In this document: piece after piece, positions 8,967-19,852 of the stretch | How the letters are laid out: the number at the start of each line of letters is the position of its first letter | How positions within the stretch are numbered: position 1 is the first letter of the stretch | Source of the DNA: Limnephilus marmoratus | Lineage: Eukaryota; Arthropoda; Insecta; Trichoptera; Limnephilidae | Reading direction: 5' to 3' | Length of the DNA stretch: 64,000 nt | Assembly (NCBI GenBank): GCA_917880885.1 | Contig: OU862922.1 | Coordinates: 24,800,627 to 24,864,626 of the forward strand | Position numbers and translations under genes: made by a program | Notes under the pieces: generated by a model | Database searches by the model: none | Told to the model about the DNA's origin: nothing | What the model saw: only the letters and a program-made list of their open reading frames with translations

Positions 8967-11900
8967 ATGCCTCCAAAAACCAATGCAGAAAGGCAAAAAG
9001 CTTACAGAGAAAGACTGAAAAAGGAAAAACCAAAGAAATATGAGGAAATCAGAATTAAGCATTTGACAAAAGTTAAAGAAAATATCAAAAAGAAAAAAGA
9101 AATTCTTACACAAGAAGAAAAAGAAGAGCTACGAGTAAAGTGGAGACAAGCCAATAATAAAAGAGCTGAAAGAAATAAAAATGCTAATCCTACGACACAA
9201 GACAATAATACATTTGAAGATAGAAATAATGAAAAAATCCTAAAGGAAAGACTACAAAAGCTGACTGAAGAAAATGCTCAGTTAAAAAGAGAAAATAAGA
9301 ATTTAAGACAGTGCTGTAATCGGTTGAAAAGGCGAGTGAACATTCTGAAAATACTCAACCAAACTAAAACTAATAATGATGCTATTCCCATTGAAACTAA
9401 TGAAACTCCACGGTGTGACGACACACCAATAACGAAATCAAATAGTTTCTTACAAGAAACTTTACCAAATGCGTCCACACCAGAAAAAGATAAGGTGAAA
9501 AAAAAAATTAATATTGCTAAACACCATAACAGATTCTTTAAAGACAGAATTTGGTAAAGCAGATCCCAAAGAAAAGAAATTACTAAAAAAAATAGCTACT
9601 AATAAAATTGTGCATAAACAAAAATTAAAAACAGCTATTTCTAATGTTCTTGGGCTGAAAGGGAGAATTAGAATGACGAAATCAAGTAACCAAATTAAAA
9701 AGAAATACAAGAAAGAAATCAAAGATTTCTTTGAAAGAAAAGATATAAGTAGATCTAGCGCGGGAAAAAACGAGTGCATAACGAGAAATAAAGAAAAAGT
9801 ACAAAAGAGATATTTAATTGAACCAATATACAAGCTCTATAGAAAATACATGACAGAAGGTGGTAAAGCATCTATACAAACTTTTTATCGGTTCCGACCG
9901 TTCTCCGTTGTGAAACCAAGACTTCAAGATAGGAATACTTGTGCTTGCATAAAGCATTGCAATTTATCTTTCAAGGCACAATCGTTGAAGAAGCTAGGTT
10001 TGCTTCAAACATCTGACATTGATGAACTTATGAAAAATGTCACTTGCAGCAAATGTTTCAAATGTATGTACTCTGAGTGTTCTGAATGCAAAGATAAGAA
10101 ACTAGATATTGATTTGACCATAAATGAAGATTGTCCCGTACAGTGGCTTCAATGGAAAATGGGAATACATACCTATACTAAAATTGGCATAAAGAAATCT
10201 GAAGAAAAGCAGACAAAGAAGTATTCAAAACAAGTAGTGAAAGGAACTGTGAGAACATTAATTAAAGAATTTCAAGATGATGTACAAAAATTTAAAACTC
10301 ATTTCTTCAATGTTTCGCATCAGTACCAAGCATGGAAAAAGTGTATTGAAAACCTTGATGAAGACGAAGCTGCATTAATTTGCGATTTTTCAGAAAACTT
10401 TTCATGCAAGCAGTCGGAAGAAATTCAGGCTGTACACTTCGGAGGATCCAGGAATCAAGTCACATTGCACACTTGCGTTCTTTACAGAAAAAAATGTGAA
10501 TCCCAAATCGATATGCTCCGTATCCCCAAATAATGAACATGGTCCTGGAGCAATCTGGGCTCATTTGGATCCAATAATGAAACTATGCAAATACTTTAAC
10601 ATTAAAAAGATTCATTTCTTTTCTGATAGTCCTGCAACTCAGTACCGCCAAAAACATAATTTCTTTTTGTTCCAAAAAAATATAAAAGATTACGGATTTG
10701 AATATGCAACTTGGAATTTTTTTGAAGCCTCTCATGGCAAAGGCCCAGCTGATGGGGTTGGTGGAGCATTGAAGCGACAACTGGACAATCATATTTCACA
10801 CGGCAATGATATAACCAATGCAAAAGAAGCATATGACTATTTAATGGTTTAGCAAAGTAAAAATGTTTTATATAAATGAAAACGACATTCAGAAGATGAC
10901 CAAAATGATACCTGAAAACATTGTTCCTATAAAAGGTACAATGAAGCTGCATCAAATTTCAACGGATGGCAATACAACAATTAAATATAAATTGCTGAGC
11001 TGCTTTGATTGCAATAAAAATATCTGTTGCGATTGTTACTACACAAAAGAACATGAACTTCTTACCAACACTCTAACAGAACCAAAAGCACAATGTAGTT
11101 ATATACGACAAGTCTTGAAAAAACAATACCCACCTGCGAAAAGATTCAAAAGAATAAATAGTTCTACTACGACCGAAAGTGATATCAGTTTAATTATACG
11201 TAGTGATTCAGATCTGATAGATATGAAATTTGAAAATGAAGGCGATTTAAATATAACAGACGACAGAGAGAGTTTTAAAAACTTAGGGTCAAAGACAAGG
11301 ACGTATTTTAGGGTCAAAGACAAGGAAACACAGGTAAAATCTACCTCTAAATATCCCTTAGAAATCTGAAATTTCAAATAGTATCAATGAGATTATTAAT
11401 AAAATACACTTAAATGATTTTTTTTTTTTTAATTTTTAGGACTCATCAAATAAGGAAAAAGGCAAAAAACGAAAACCCACAGAAAAGGAAAAAGTAACAC
11501 AGTCATCTCCACCAAAATTTATATCTGCAAACCGTACTTTCTATGATACTGAAATAAAATGCCTCAAAGAAGAAGGATTAACAATTGAAGACGAAACATA
11601 TTCTACACAACACGATGAAGAAAAAATAAAAAATAAAGGGAAAGGGAAAGAAATAGGAAAAACGACAGGAAAACACCAACAAGTTATAAAAGAACAAAAA
11701 CATCCAATTGATATAATACAAACAGATGAGACAGAAAAACCAAGTAAAGAAATAAAAAGTCATATAGAAGGATTGACCACTGATTTAAATTCAATGCCAA
11801 TAATTTTTTTCGACAATTTAGTAAGTGACGAAGTTATAATTACAGGTGATAAATATATGTCGGATGCAATAACATTTAATGAAGCAGAGTTTATTTTCAA

Positions 11901-12270
11901 CGATTTTGATGACAACATTGGAGATGCTATTATAGGAAATAATAATGCCATAGAAAAAAACACTGATATTTAAAATATGAATAATGAAAATGAAATTGAA
12001 GATTCTCACAAAATCAAAGACAAACCATGTAGACTGACCATCCTTAAAGACGAAAAACTGGAAAATATACATACAAAAAATATAGTGGTTTGTAAGGGCC
12101 TTGTCTCTAAATCTCTTTCACTAAATAACTATATTCATACTCCAAAGCGGAGTGATAAACCAAAGACTGAAAAACTGATTGTGAAACCAAATGTGTCTCG
12201 GAAAGATTTCGACTATTATAAAGATGAGGAAGAAATTTATAAAACGCTAATGGATAGTGATTCAAATTAA
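8967..12270 (+). pseudogene. Sola-like transposase gene, three frameshifts and one nonsense codon
   Basis: The ATG at 8967 follows a likely acceptor (T-run then AG). The N-terminus (MPPKTNAERQKAYRERLKKE) is very basic, then a coiled coil (residues ~85-130). The gene continues in a second frame (~9505-10533: FFERKDISRSSAGKN, DRNTCACIKHC, a Cys cluster SKCFKCMYSECSECKD, then ICDFSENFSCK). The third frame (to 10852) has IHFFSDSPATQYRQ and FFEASHGKGPADGVGG; the fourth (10863 on) has a Cys motif CFDCNKNICCDCYYTKEHE. The Asp of DFSEN, the Asp of FFSD and the Glu of FFEASHGKG are candidate DDE residues. Frame breaks fall near A runs (9498-9507, about 10487) and near 10850. An intron (11334-11439) precedes an acidic tail, which has a stop at 11971 before the frame resumes at 11977. 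Confidence 0.75.
11334..11439 (+). other. Intron in the Sola-like transposase gene
   Basis: The donor CAG/GTAAAA at 11331-11339 and the acceptor TTTTAG/GA ending at 11439, after a long T tract, are in phase 0. Splicing joins ...KDKETQ to DSSNKEKGKKRK and keeps the frame open to 11971. Confidence 0.7.
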
Positions 12271-12604
12271 ACAATTGTATGTTATTAAATTTTTAAATGT
12301 TTTAATCAGTTCTTTAATTTCTTAAGATTTTTTGAATATTGTGTCAGACCTTAAATATGGGAAGCTGAAAATTTGAGAATTAAAAAAACATTTATTAATT
12401 CTCCCTTGTTTTATTTTAAACCCCTTAAAATAGGTATAACAAAATACAAGTATTTGGGTTGTGAGTTTATATATATGTTTGTAGAATGTACAATCAATAA
12501 TAAGAAGAGAAATTTGCCATTGTATAAACAAGCCTTAATGTTTACTATTTAGTTACATCTTAGGACTATTTCGTAACAATATTTCGTAACTACATTTTCG
12601 TTAC

Positions 12605-12628
12605 GTACATTTATTTTGAGAAATACTC
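12605..12628 (-). repeat. Right terminal inverted repeat of the Sola-like element
   Basis: Read on the minus strand from 12628 it begins GAGTATTTCTCAAAATAAAT. The AAAT target duplicate follows directly at 12629. Confidence 0.85.
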
Positions 12629-12789
12629 AAATATGTTTGTATGCTTTATTAAAAAGCGTTGTGATGACGCGAAGATACGAACTGTGTGGCACGTTTCATA
12701 TGAGCGACTTTGACTGCTCTTAGCTTTGTCTAACCATCAGCAGTAATTATTATTACTCGTATATGTTTTTGTGATTAAGATCATCTCAT

Positions 12790-13070
12790 CTCAGTCGGTG
12801 CTTCTCAATCGGGATCCATGTAGCTAGGGGCACATACGAAATGAAAAAAATAATATATAAATAGGGTTTAATGTATTCCTTGATCTCCTGTCTTTCACTT
12901 TTCTTCTTTGGAAGAAAAACTGCTCACATAATTAATGTATGCCCCCTTGGTGAACAAGGCTCCTCCACCTATTGTCTAGAATCTAGACCTCCAGTCAAAT
13001 ATTTTGTATTGTTAACACAAGGTCCGCACAAAATACGTTGGCGGTCCGCCATTTGGTGACCCCTGGTCTA
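12790..13070. other. Possible hAT-like remnant
   Basis: The left part 'CAGTCGGTGCTTCTCAATCG' and the right part ending GGTGACCCCTG resemble hAT terminal sequences. I find no matching 8-bp duplication, so the boundaries are unsupported. 'CTAGACCTCCAGTC' occurs twice (near 12982 and 13070). Confidence 0.25.
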
Positions 13071-13322
13071 GACCTCCAGTCTTATCACCTATTCTAGGTG
13101 TTTACTGGCTGGTTAAAATCAAACCTCTTTTCATTCTCATAACCACAAGCATTATAAAGTGTTTCCAAAACCCTATACCCATTGTTTCATGGTGTAACGG
13201 AACGACTTTTGATATAATATATATTGACATAAAGGGCTCCGGGCCAAAAAGGCCCCCTTTTTCTTTCATCATGAGTTTATATTAATTGGTTGTAGAAAAA
13301 AAATTTATTTACAGTTTGTTAA

Positions 13323-13603
13323 GAGCGTGTTCACGCACAGCTATAATATGCGTGGGATGGCGTATTTCAGCATATCGCTCGCATATTTTTTTTACTTGAG
13401 CTCCACACAGGTCATGTAAAAAATATATGTCATCTTTGGAAATGCTGTGTGGAGGGTTTTTTTCAGGAAAGGAAGGAGAGGAGAGAGTTCTGGGAAGGAA
13501 AAGGGTTTAAGGGGTATATATTTACTCCAATTGGGAATGTACGGCGAGCGATATGCCGAAATACGCCAACCCACGCATATTATAGCTGTGTCTGAACACG
13601 CTC
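13323..13603. mobile_element. Fold-back MITE of the GAGCG/TTAA type, split by a LINE tail
   Basis: The inverted arms of about 63 bp begin GAGCGTGTTCACGCACAGCT on the left and end with its diverged complement at 13603. TTAA precedes the left end (13319-13322) and TAAA, a one-base variant, follows the right. A LINE/SINE tail is inserted between the arms (about 13390-13530). The ends resemble those of the large element at 19853-23232. Confidence 0.65.
13390..13530 (-). mobile_element. LINE/SINE tail inserted inside a MITE
   Basis: The minus strand carries the tail common to eleven sites here: a pyrimidine-rich stretch, the CTCCACACAGCAT arm and the GTGTGGAGCTCAAGT end. The inner GGCCCTGAGG hairpin has been lost from this copy. 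Confidence 0.65.
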
Positions 13604-13694
13604 TAAAAATTATTTGCCTCCAATATGGGGAGGTTAATCTTTACGGAGGATTTATTTTGGTTTCTTATGTGTGGTGCGTACGTTTTCGTCGTAC

Positions 13695-13940
13695 CGGGCG
13701 GCGTATTTACACAACCTATACCGATTCAGTCGCGGTAACGACAATTTACATTTTAAATATACCTCTATATTGGTTATTTTTTATCACATTGCAAAAACCA
13801 AAATTGTTCTAAAATCTAGATAAAATAATCTTTCCAATGTGTATATTAGAAATTAATAATTTTATTTCTAAATATTTAAATTTTGATATTGAAAATTTAA
13901 AGCGACTGAATCGCGATAGGGATTGTAAATACGCTACCGG
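13695..13940. repeat. Fold-back repeat
   Basis: 'CGGGCGGCGTATTTAC' to 'CCGATTCAGTCGC' at 13695-13734 is repeated inverted at about 13902-13940 (GCGACTGAATCGCG to ACGCTACCGG). The spacer is AT-rich and non-coding. Probably a decayed DNA-transposon end pair. Confidence 0.6.
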
Positions 13941-14711
13941 GCGAGGCAGTTTATATACGCGTTGTCTAGGGAATTCCGTAACGAAACGAGAGTTGTGCAA
14001 TCGTATCGAATCTTTTCCCCCAAGAAACACTCATGATTTGGTGGTATTAGACCAAAAAGTGTTGAGGATGTATGATCTATCTAGGCTGCCCGGTGTTCTT
14101 TCACCTCGCGCTCCTTCCTGGCGGAGATTAGCCTTGTTATTGTTTATTCGGAACATCTCGGAACACGCTTCCAACACCGCACCACCACATACGGAGTGTT
14201 TTGGTTCCGCTCGTGGCTTATCTCACATATCTGCTTTATCCTACGTGTTTATGTTGGTTATAATGAGTCGACGTGGCGTAGGTCTGATAGCGTGATAAAG
14301 GGAACGAGATAGGGCTGGATGCGCCGAAGCTGAGAATAGCTCATCTGGTTCAAATTACACTCGGGTCGAATGGGTCGGGCAGCTTTTTCTTGGAACTTTG
14401 TTTTACTCTCCACGCGTAGCCATGGTCCGATGATTTCTAATGCCAACAGATCATAATAATTTGTTAATGTTTTTTTTTTAAATAATTTCAGTGAATTTAA
14501 TCATTATGTTTACTAGTTCATCGCACTGTAAGGTTTGTTTGCTTAATCTTGTCACGGATGTTTTAGAAAAAAACTTAATAACTATGCAAAAACTGGCAAT
14601 TCGTTTGTTTGTCTTCCCTATCAGCGGGAAATTTCAATTTTTCAATTTTTAGAACATTGATGTTATGTGGTACTGCTGTTTTTGTTCTCCTGGTATTTTT
14701 TTACATTTGCT

Positions 14712-15115
14712 GGACACAGGAGGCCCTGAGGAAAATAATTTCCCACAGGGCCTGTGTCATCTTTGGGGATGCTGTGTGGAGCGTCTTTGGAAATGGAAGG
14801 AGAGGAAGTTCTGGGAAGGAAAAGCGTGCGAGGTGTGAGTAGCAATCTGGCGGTCAGGTCCAGGAGTAATGGACGTATGAATCTAACCCTCCCACTGCGG
14901 TGCATGGCGATATTCCGAGAGTCCTGCTGGAGAGATCAAAAGGTCTCCCTCGACCAGTCTCCCGATCTGGCCTGCCATGCAGTTGGTAGGCAGATGCATC
15001 CACCATCAAGAATTGGACAAACCTCACCCCATGAACCCGGGAACCCCTTTTAAGTCACCAAACGTAGCGAACCACTTGGGGTAACCTATGACCTGTGGAA
15101 GAGGTGTTGGTTATC
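14712..15115 (-). mobile_element. SINE-like repeat, long form
   Basis: On the minus strand this ends in the shared two-stem hairpin tail (from 14712). It includes the AACCACTTGGGGT module near 15070 and an extra block of about 120 bp ('GGACGTATGAATCTA' ... 'CTCGACCAGTCTCC') that the short-form copies lack. The same block occurs at 25976-26060 and 61440-61560. Confidence 0.65.
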
Positions 15116-15119
15116 CAAT

Positions 15120-16018
15120 GAATAGTATGTCATGGAAGGTGCTTTGAATGACTAGCCTCGTCAATCCCTTTGGGACCAGTGCATAGCCTGGAGATAGCCA
15201 AACGATTGCCCAACATTTTGTCATTTTTACGATTCTTTCATGTTTTCAGTAACTCGGCTGTGGGTTGACTTTTGTGCTGCTTTTTATTTTGTTTTCTATC
15301 CCATACTATCGGCTATCGAGAACACCTTTTAATTATCGACTGTTCAATTGCTTCGCACCTATGAACTTGTACCCGAAGCATTTCAGGAATCTAATAATAA
15401 ATAAATAATAATAATTTGTATTTATTATTAGAAATAATAAATTGTTGTGTTTCTGCCAACATGATTAACAGACTCCAGTCAAAACGCTACACGTGTCTTA
15501 TCAAAGCTCCTCAGTTCTGGTACGGCAATACGTTAAGCTCGCCGTATCCGCCGTAAGATAAATCATTCTGGTTCATTTGTTTGCTTTCCTGGAGAAATGT
15601 ATTAGCGGCGAAGAAGGTATTTGTCAAACTACACTGCATCGGCAAATGACCGCGAAGACTTTAATTGCCTCCAGGAATAGCCTCGAAGCCAGTTGCACAA
15701 TGCTCCGGTAGTTTGTTTGAATAATTCAGTTCTGTCCAGCGCGTTTTCTCGAACTAGCCTTTTACCATGCAATTCTTGGCTAGTAATTAATTAGGCTTTT
15801 GTAAAAACGCCTAATATTTATATTTATTATCCTATTGGGATAATTTTTATTAATTTCATCCTAATGTACCCATGCTCCAAGTGCGCTTTTTATAATACTA
15901 GAAGGCTAGGACATTTTTTCTTAAATATTTATAACCATTTAACGCATATTATATTTCGCAGCCAAGGCATTTTTCTCCTACCAGGCCATCGGCGACCCTC
16001 TATCTTGCCTTTCAACAT
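15120..16018. other. Intergenic DNA with an A/T-rich LINE-like tail
   Basis: No coding frame is recognised. AATAATAAATAAATAATAAT at 15392-15411 may be the tail of an old retrotransposon, but I cannot identify its body. Confidence 0.3.
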
Positions 16019-17058
16019 TAAGGGTGGGTTTTTTCATTTGCGCTCTACTTTAGCTTAGCAGTTTACAGTTCCTTTCGCAGTGCATTTGACATCTACGGCA
16101 AAATGGGTTTTTTCACGATGTCAACTGCTTAGGTAAAAGTAAATAGGGATGACAGCATAAAAACTAACCTAATTCCCACATTTTCGTATTGGGAACTGTG
16201 TATATATTTTTTTCATGTGGCAACCCACACAATAAATGTCAAACACTGTGTGCGAATTGCTTCATCTATGGTTGTGTTGTTGTTTGTTTCACGTTTTAAC
16301 TAACTAACTAACCATCACGCCGTTTCTCCGCAGGGGTAGGCAGAGAGGACGGACCGCCGAACAACTCGGTCTTGGCACACACTCTTTGCCTCACTCACAT
16401 TCATACATCGTCTCATACATTCTCTTCTATTATTCTGACTTTTGACATGGCCCGACTCAAGTATCTGATTTACTTGATCGTGCCATGTCTTCCTCGGGCG
16501 TCCCCGACTTCTTCTACCATTCACATTCGCGTCGTATATACTTCTTACACTACTTTCTTCGTTCATTCGCTCTACATGCCCAAACCATCTGAGGGTCCCT
16601 TTTTTAATCTTATGCATTATGCTTACATCAGCCTTACATTCTTTGCGGATATCCACATTTCTCACACGATCGTACATTTTTTACCACGCATACGTCTCAG
16701 GGATCACGTTTTAAATTGTAATAAAATTATTAGCAATGAGTAATTCTTTCGAATAACATATCATATCATATCTGCATTTAATGTAGTCAAAAGTCGAGCA
16801 GTTTCTTTATTCGCGAAATCGGCATACGAAATCTAGGTCTTCCATTAGATAGAAATTCCTGCGTATATTAACGTACAACGGCCGTCATTTTGGTTACCTT
16901 TACTTTTAGCATTTGCAGCACCATTGTGGGCCTGTAAAATGTAAAGTGAAAGTAAACGGTAAATGTCAAATGAAAAAACCCATTTCTATGCATTTTACCG
17001 TTTACTTTTACAATTAGCATTGCATTTAGCATTCTCGGTAAATGAAGAAACCCACCCT
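16019..17058. mobile_element. Candidate DNA element bounded by AGGGTGGGTT inverted repeats
   Basis: AGGGTGGGTTTTTTCATTTG at about 16020 is matched, inverted, by AATGAAGAAACCCACCCT at about 17040-17057. Nearby inner blocks ('AAAATGGGTTTTTTC' and 'GAAAAAACCCATTT') are also inverted. TTAA precedes the left end and TAAA follows the right. A LINE fragment lies inside. The target duplication is imperfect, so the boundaries are tentative. Confidence 0.4.
16315..16690 (-). pseudogene. RTE-like LINE protein, C-terminal fragment
   Basis: The minus-strand frame includes MYDRVRNVDIRKECKADVSI, then KKGTLRWFGHVERM, then GRRSRGRPRKTWHDQVNQIL and finally CQDRVVRRSVLSAYPCGETA and stop. 'LRWFGHVxRM...GRPRKxWxDQV' is the standard C-terminal end of RTE-type and related non-LTR retrotransposon proteins. 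The polymerase core is missing, so this is a 5'-truncated insertion. A second copy of the same 3' end is at 32394-32650 with the same final Cys-Gly-Glu region. It sits inside the inverted repeats at 16019-17058. Confidence 0.75.
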
Positions 17059-17074
17059 AAATGGAGCAAGTGAT

Positions 17075-17430
17075 ACTTCTCCCCTCGAAGTATATGACCC
17101 AGAAATGAAATTTTCCTAATTTTTATTAATGTAAGCAGTTCTCTATCTGCTCTAGCCCGCCTGAGAATTTCTGTGTTGGTGATCATGTCGGTCAATGGAA
17201 CCTTGAGCATTCTCCGGCTAAGCCACATTTCAAAAGCCTCTAACCTATTCATGGTATTTACTTTCAAGGTCCATGTTTCACATCCATACAGCAAGACCCA
17301 CCACACATAACATTTTAGCATTCTCTGCCTTAGTTTTAAGCTATTCCGGGCGGCGCAAGACAGGGAGACATTTTCAAGAGTGATCGCCAACGTCGGGAGG
17401 ACCTGATACGGCACACAAAGAAGAAGAAGA
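17075..17430 (-). pseudogene. LINE protein fragment, different family
   Basis: The minus-strand frame reads LRQRMLKCYVWWVLLYGCET, WTLKVNTMNRLEAFEMWLSR, then RMLKVPLTDMITNTEILRRA and ISFLGHILRGEKYHLL. This is the 'LLYGCETWTL...RLEAFEMWxxRRMLK' block found after the palm domain in RTE-like retrotransposon proteins. It is broken on both sides and abuts the oppositely oriented LINE fragment at 17440. It is distinct from the Jockey-like family and lacks the catalytic region. Confidence 0.7.
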
Positions 17431-17439
17431 ACGCATATT

Positions 17440-18145
17440 ATGTTATTTAACAATTTTCCTAACATGCCTTCCAATGATATCCTTGGTGTGACTCTGAGTG
17501 ACCAGCTCAGGTATGGGGGCCCCATCGAAGCCAGATTCAAGTTAGCCTCACAAAAGCTAAGCGTACTGTACACACTGCACAGGGCCCGCAGATATTTTGA
17601 CAGCGCACAACTATCGACCCTGTATAAATTGCAAGTGCACCCCACTATTGAATTTGGCAATCACCTCTGGTCTGGAGCCCCAGAATATTTGAAAAAACTC
17701 TTGACTCTGTGCATAAGAAGCTAATATACCCCTGTCTAATCATTGACAAACGAAGTGCAATCTTTAGAACGCAGGCGTCATGTCAGGTGGAAATGCTGTC
17801 CTTGTTCTGCCAGTATTTCAATGGAAGATACTCCAAGGAGCTATGTCATTGATCCCTTCGGCACCGGTGCAACGCCAAACGCCCGCCCAACATTTAAACA
17901 TATTTGAAATTTGTTACATGAGAACGGGTCGTTTCTAAGACTCGATCTTACAGACCGGCGATTTGCCAGCCTCCATGTTTCCTCTTTCCTACAACGTGAG
18001 TCTCTGCAAGACCCATGTTCACTTCTTCATCTTCTTAAAAAGACCCTCCACACAGCAAACCCTAAAGATGACACAGGCCCTGAGGGAAATTATTTTTAAT
18101 TATTTTTAGAAATTATTTTCCCCAGGGCATTCTGTGGGGAGTTAA
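17440..18145 (+). pseudogene. Jockey-like LINE, C-terminal end and hairpin tail
   Basis: The plus-strand frame reads DILGVTLSDQLRYGGPIEAR, then SVLYTLHRARRYFDSAQLST and IEFGNHLWSGAPEYLKK before frame breaks near 17700. Matching segments continue in other frames to about 17960. The tail follows: LKKTLHTANPKDDTGPEGNY, the GGCCCTGAGG hairpin arm, and a GTGTGGAG-like end at 18137-18145. Same family as 5504-6085. A short duplication (TTATTTTTAATTATTTTTAGAAATTATTTT) has opened up the tail loop. Confidence 0.75.
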
Positions 18146-18149
18146 TGTA

Positions 18150-19560
18150 AAAAAGCTAGGTTCTTTTAAATATTATGTATTTGATATTTACAGATACCGC
18201 GAGCTGTGAAAAGGTTCGTACCTATTTGTGGGATAAATATTATATACGTCAGATAATATGCCCACTAGGCACAGATGATCCAAATGCGGGCTAGATATAA
18301 AAACAATTTTCTTTTTTTCAAAGAAAACAAACATTTCGGGGTTATAAACAACCTGACTACATTATAATTTAATACATTAATAGCAGAAGATGTTGCGTGT
18401 GCAATTACGAAGGTCTTATGTAGCTAGGAGAAGAATTGAATCCACGACGCCTAGATGGGACCTAGACGCATTTATGAAGTTAGTTACTAACCGGGATATT
18501 GCCTATTTACGGAAAGTATGACTTCTATGCCACAGCCAAGATTAATCTACTTGTTCCATGGTTCAATTTGGTCCGACTTGCATTATTTACTCTATACATA
18601 TACATTTTCTGGTCAAAATTGTGTCTGCCTTCCAAAACTTGGTGGAACAAATCTTTTCCCTCTGAATCCTAGTAAGTAATAATAAATGGGCGCTTTCGAC
18701 TGTCCGTTGCACTTTCAGTTTGCCTGTTATTTTAGTAGGCAGGTGCCTAGGTAGTAGGTAGGTACTGCCCGGTGCATCCCATCTCTCCCATCTCCAAAAG
18801 CTCTATCTCTCCTCGCGGGACGGGACGCTTATAGAAACAGGAAGATGGCGTTTCGTTGTGTGGTGTGTGCCGTGCGCAGCTTGCAGCGAAGGGTGTAGAT
18901 ATTTGTAGCTGAGACCAATAAACTAACTTACTCTCCAGCGGACGGTGGAACCATCAAAGAAAGTTCACCACTAATGTTGACCGGCATTCGGCGTTCAAGT
19001 CTTACTCCTAAAAGCTATTATTTGCTTTGGCTAGTCCGGTTGTGTATTATTTGTTCATTTCCTGTTGTTGGTGGTTCGCAGATTGCAATTACCATAGAAT
19101 TGTCCCTGATTTGACAAAGTGTAGATTTCATCAAACAGGATTTTGTGTGTTACACATATTACACGAGAATTGGCACTTTGATCGTTGTATTCATTTTATT
19201 TATAGAAATAATTTTTTAAATTTTTTTAAGAAAGTATTGTGCTCGGCCAATCGCCAACGGCTCGACAAAGCTGTAAGTAATTTTTTAAAAAATAATGGAA
19301 ATCAAATTCAATAATGTTATTTTTAAGTTCCGCAAGTATTTTAGTTTTTTTTATTATTGTGACAGCTGTTTCGGCGTTCATGGCCATTTAGTAAGTCCAT
19401 GATGCCACCTAACTACAAGTAACTCGTAAGTGATCTTACTTTCGTCAAATAAAGGTGAAAGCTTCTTGCGAAAAAACTGAAATAACACAATAAAAATCTC
19501 ATAATAATAATAAAATAACATAGTTATGTGAATTGAAGGTTCACGGCGCGGGTCTAAAAT
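18150..19560. other. Intergenic DNA with a GC-richer patch
   Basis: No gene recognised. At about 18740-18930 a CpG-rich patch ends in an AATAAA (18917-18922) beside CTAACTTACTCTCC, which could be part of a decayed LTR. I see no partner LTR, TG...CA boundary or target duplication. Confidence 0.3.
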
Positions 19561-19562
19561 TT

Positions 19563-19660
19563 AAGGCGATGATCGGTGGTTAAAGTCCCAATAGCGGGGG
19601 TCCCGAGTTCAAGCCCCGGTCGCTACAAGAACTTGTATAATGCTGCGTTTTCTTGATTAT
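19563..19660 (+). repeat. tRNA-like SINE head
   Basis: 'GATCGGTGGTTAAAGTCC' resembles a Pol III A box and 'GAGTTCAAGCCCC' a B box, about 40 bases apart. The acceptor ends do not pair well, so this is a tRNA-derived repeat rather than a functional tRNA gene. Confidence 0.4.
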
Positions 19661-19852
19661 TATTAATTTAACTTGAAATGTTTATTATTATTAAATATGT
19701 GTTATTAGTCTGTTATTACCTATTATCACGTAGGGTAAGGAGTAAGTAATGTCGACCTCCTCCGGTCACGTTCTAAGGCTGGAATTAATAAAGTAACTGC
19801 TTTCCGCTTGTTAGCTTTGTGGTAAAATAAGTGCATAATCATTACATATTAA

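Larger units (their letters stand above)
7505..12628 (+). mobile_element. Sola-like DNA transposon with AAAT target duplication
   Basis: A 5,124-bp element. The terminal inverted repeats of 24 bp (7505-7528 and 12605-12628) start GAGTATTTCTCAAAA and match at 22 of 24 positions. Perfect 4-bp direct repeats AAAT flank it at 7501-7504 and 12629-12632. The 4-bp duplication, GAG termini and the encoded protein fit the Sola superfamily as I know it. Both subterminal regions carry repeated TTTCGTTACG/TTTCGTAAC motifs. The single gene runs left to right and fills the right two thirds. A fold-back element (8454-8627) lies in its 5' region. Confidence 0.75.

Noticed and set aside
9002..9833. Minus-strand open frames opposite the Sola-like gene
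   Set aside because: They are shadows of the Lys-rich plus-strand coding region (Phe/Ser/Leu-rich on the other strand) and have no motif.
12790..13070. hAT element with full boundaries
   Set aside because: The end sequences look hAT-like, but no 8-bp duplication is present.
16372..16743. Plus-strand Thr/Ser/His-rich frame
   Set aside because: Antisense to the RTE-like fragment and repeated at 32418-32699 for the same reason.
18740..18990. Solo LTR
   Set aside because: AATAAA and a CpG-rich patch are suggestive, but no TG...CA ends, partner or target duplication could be found.
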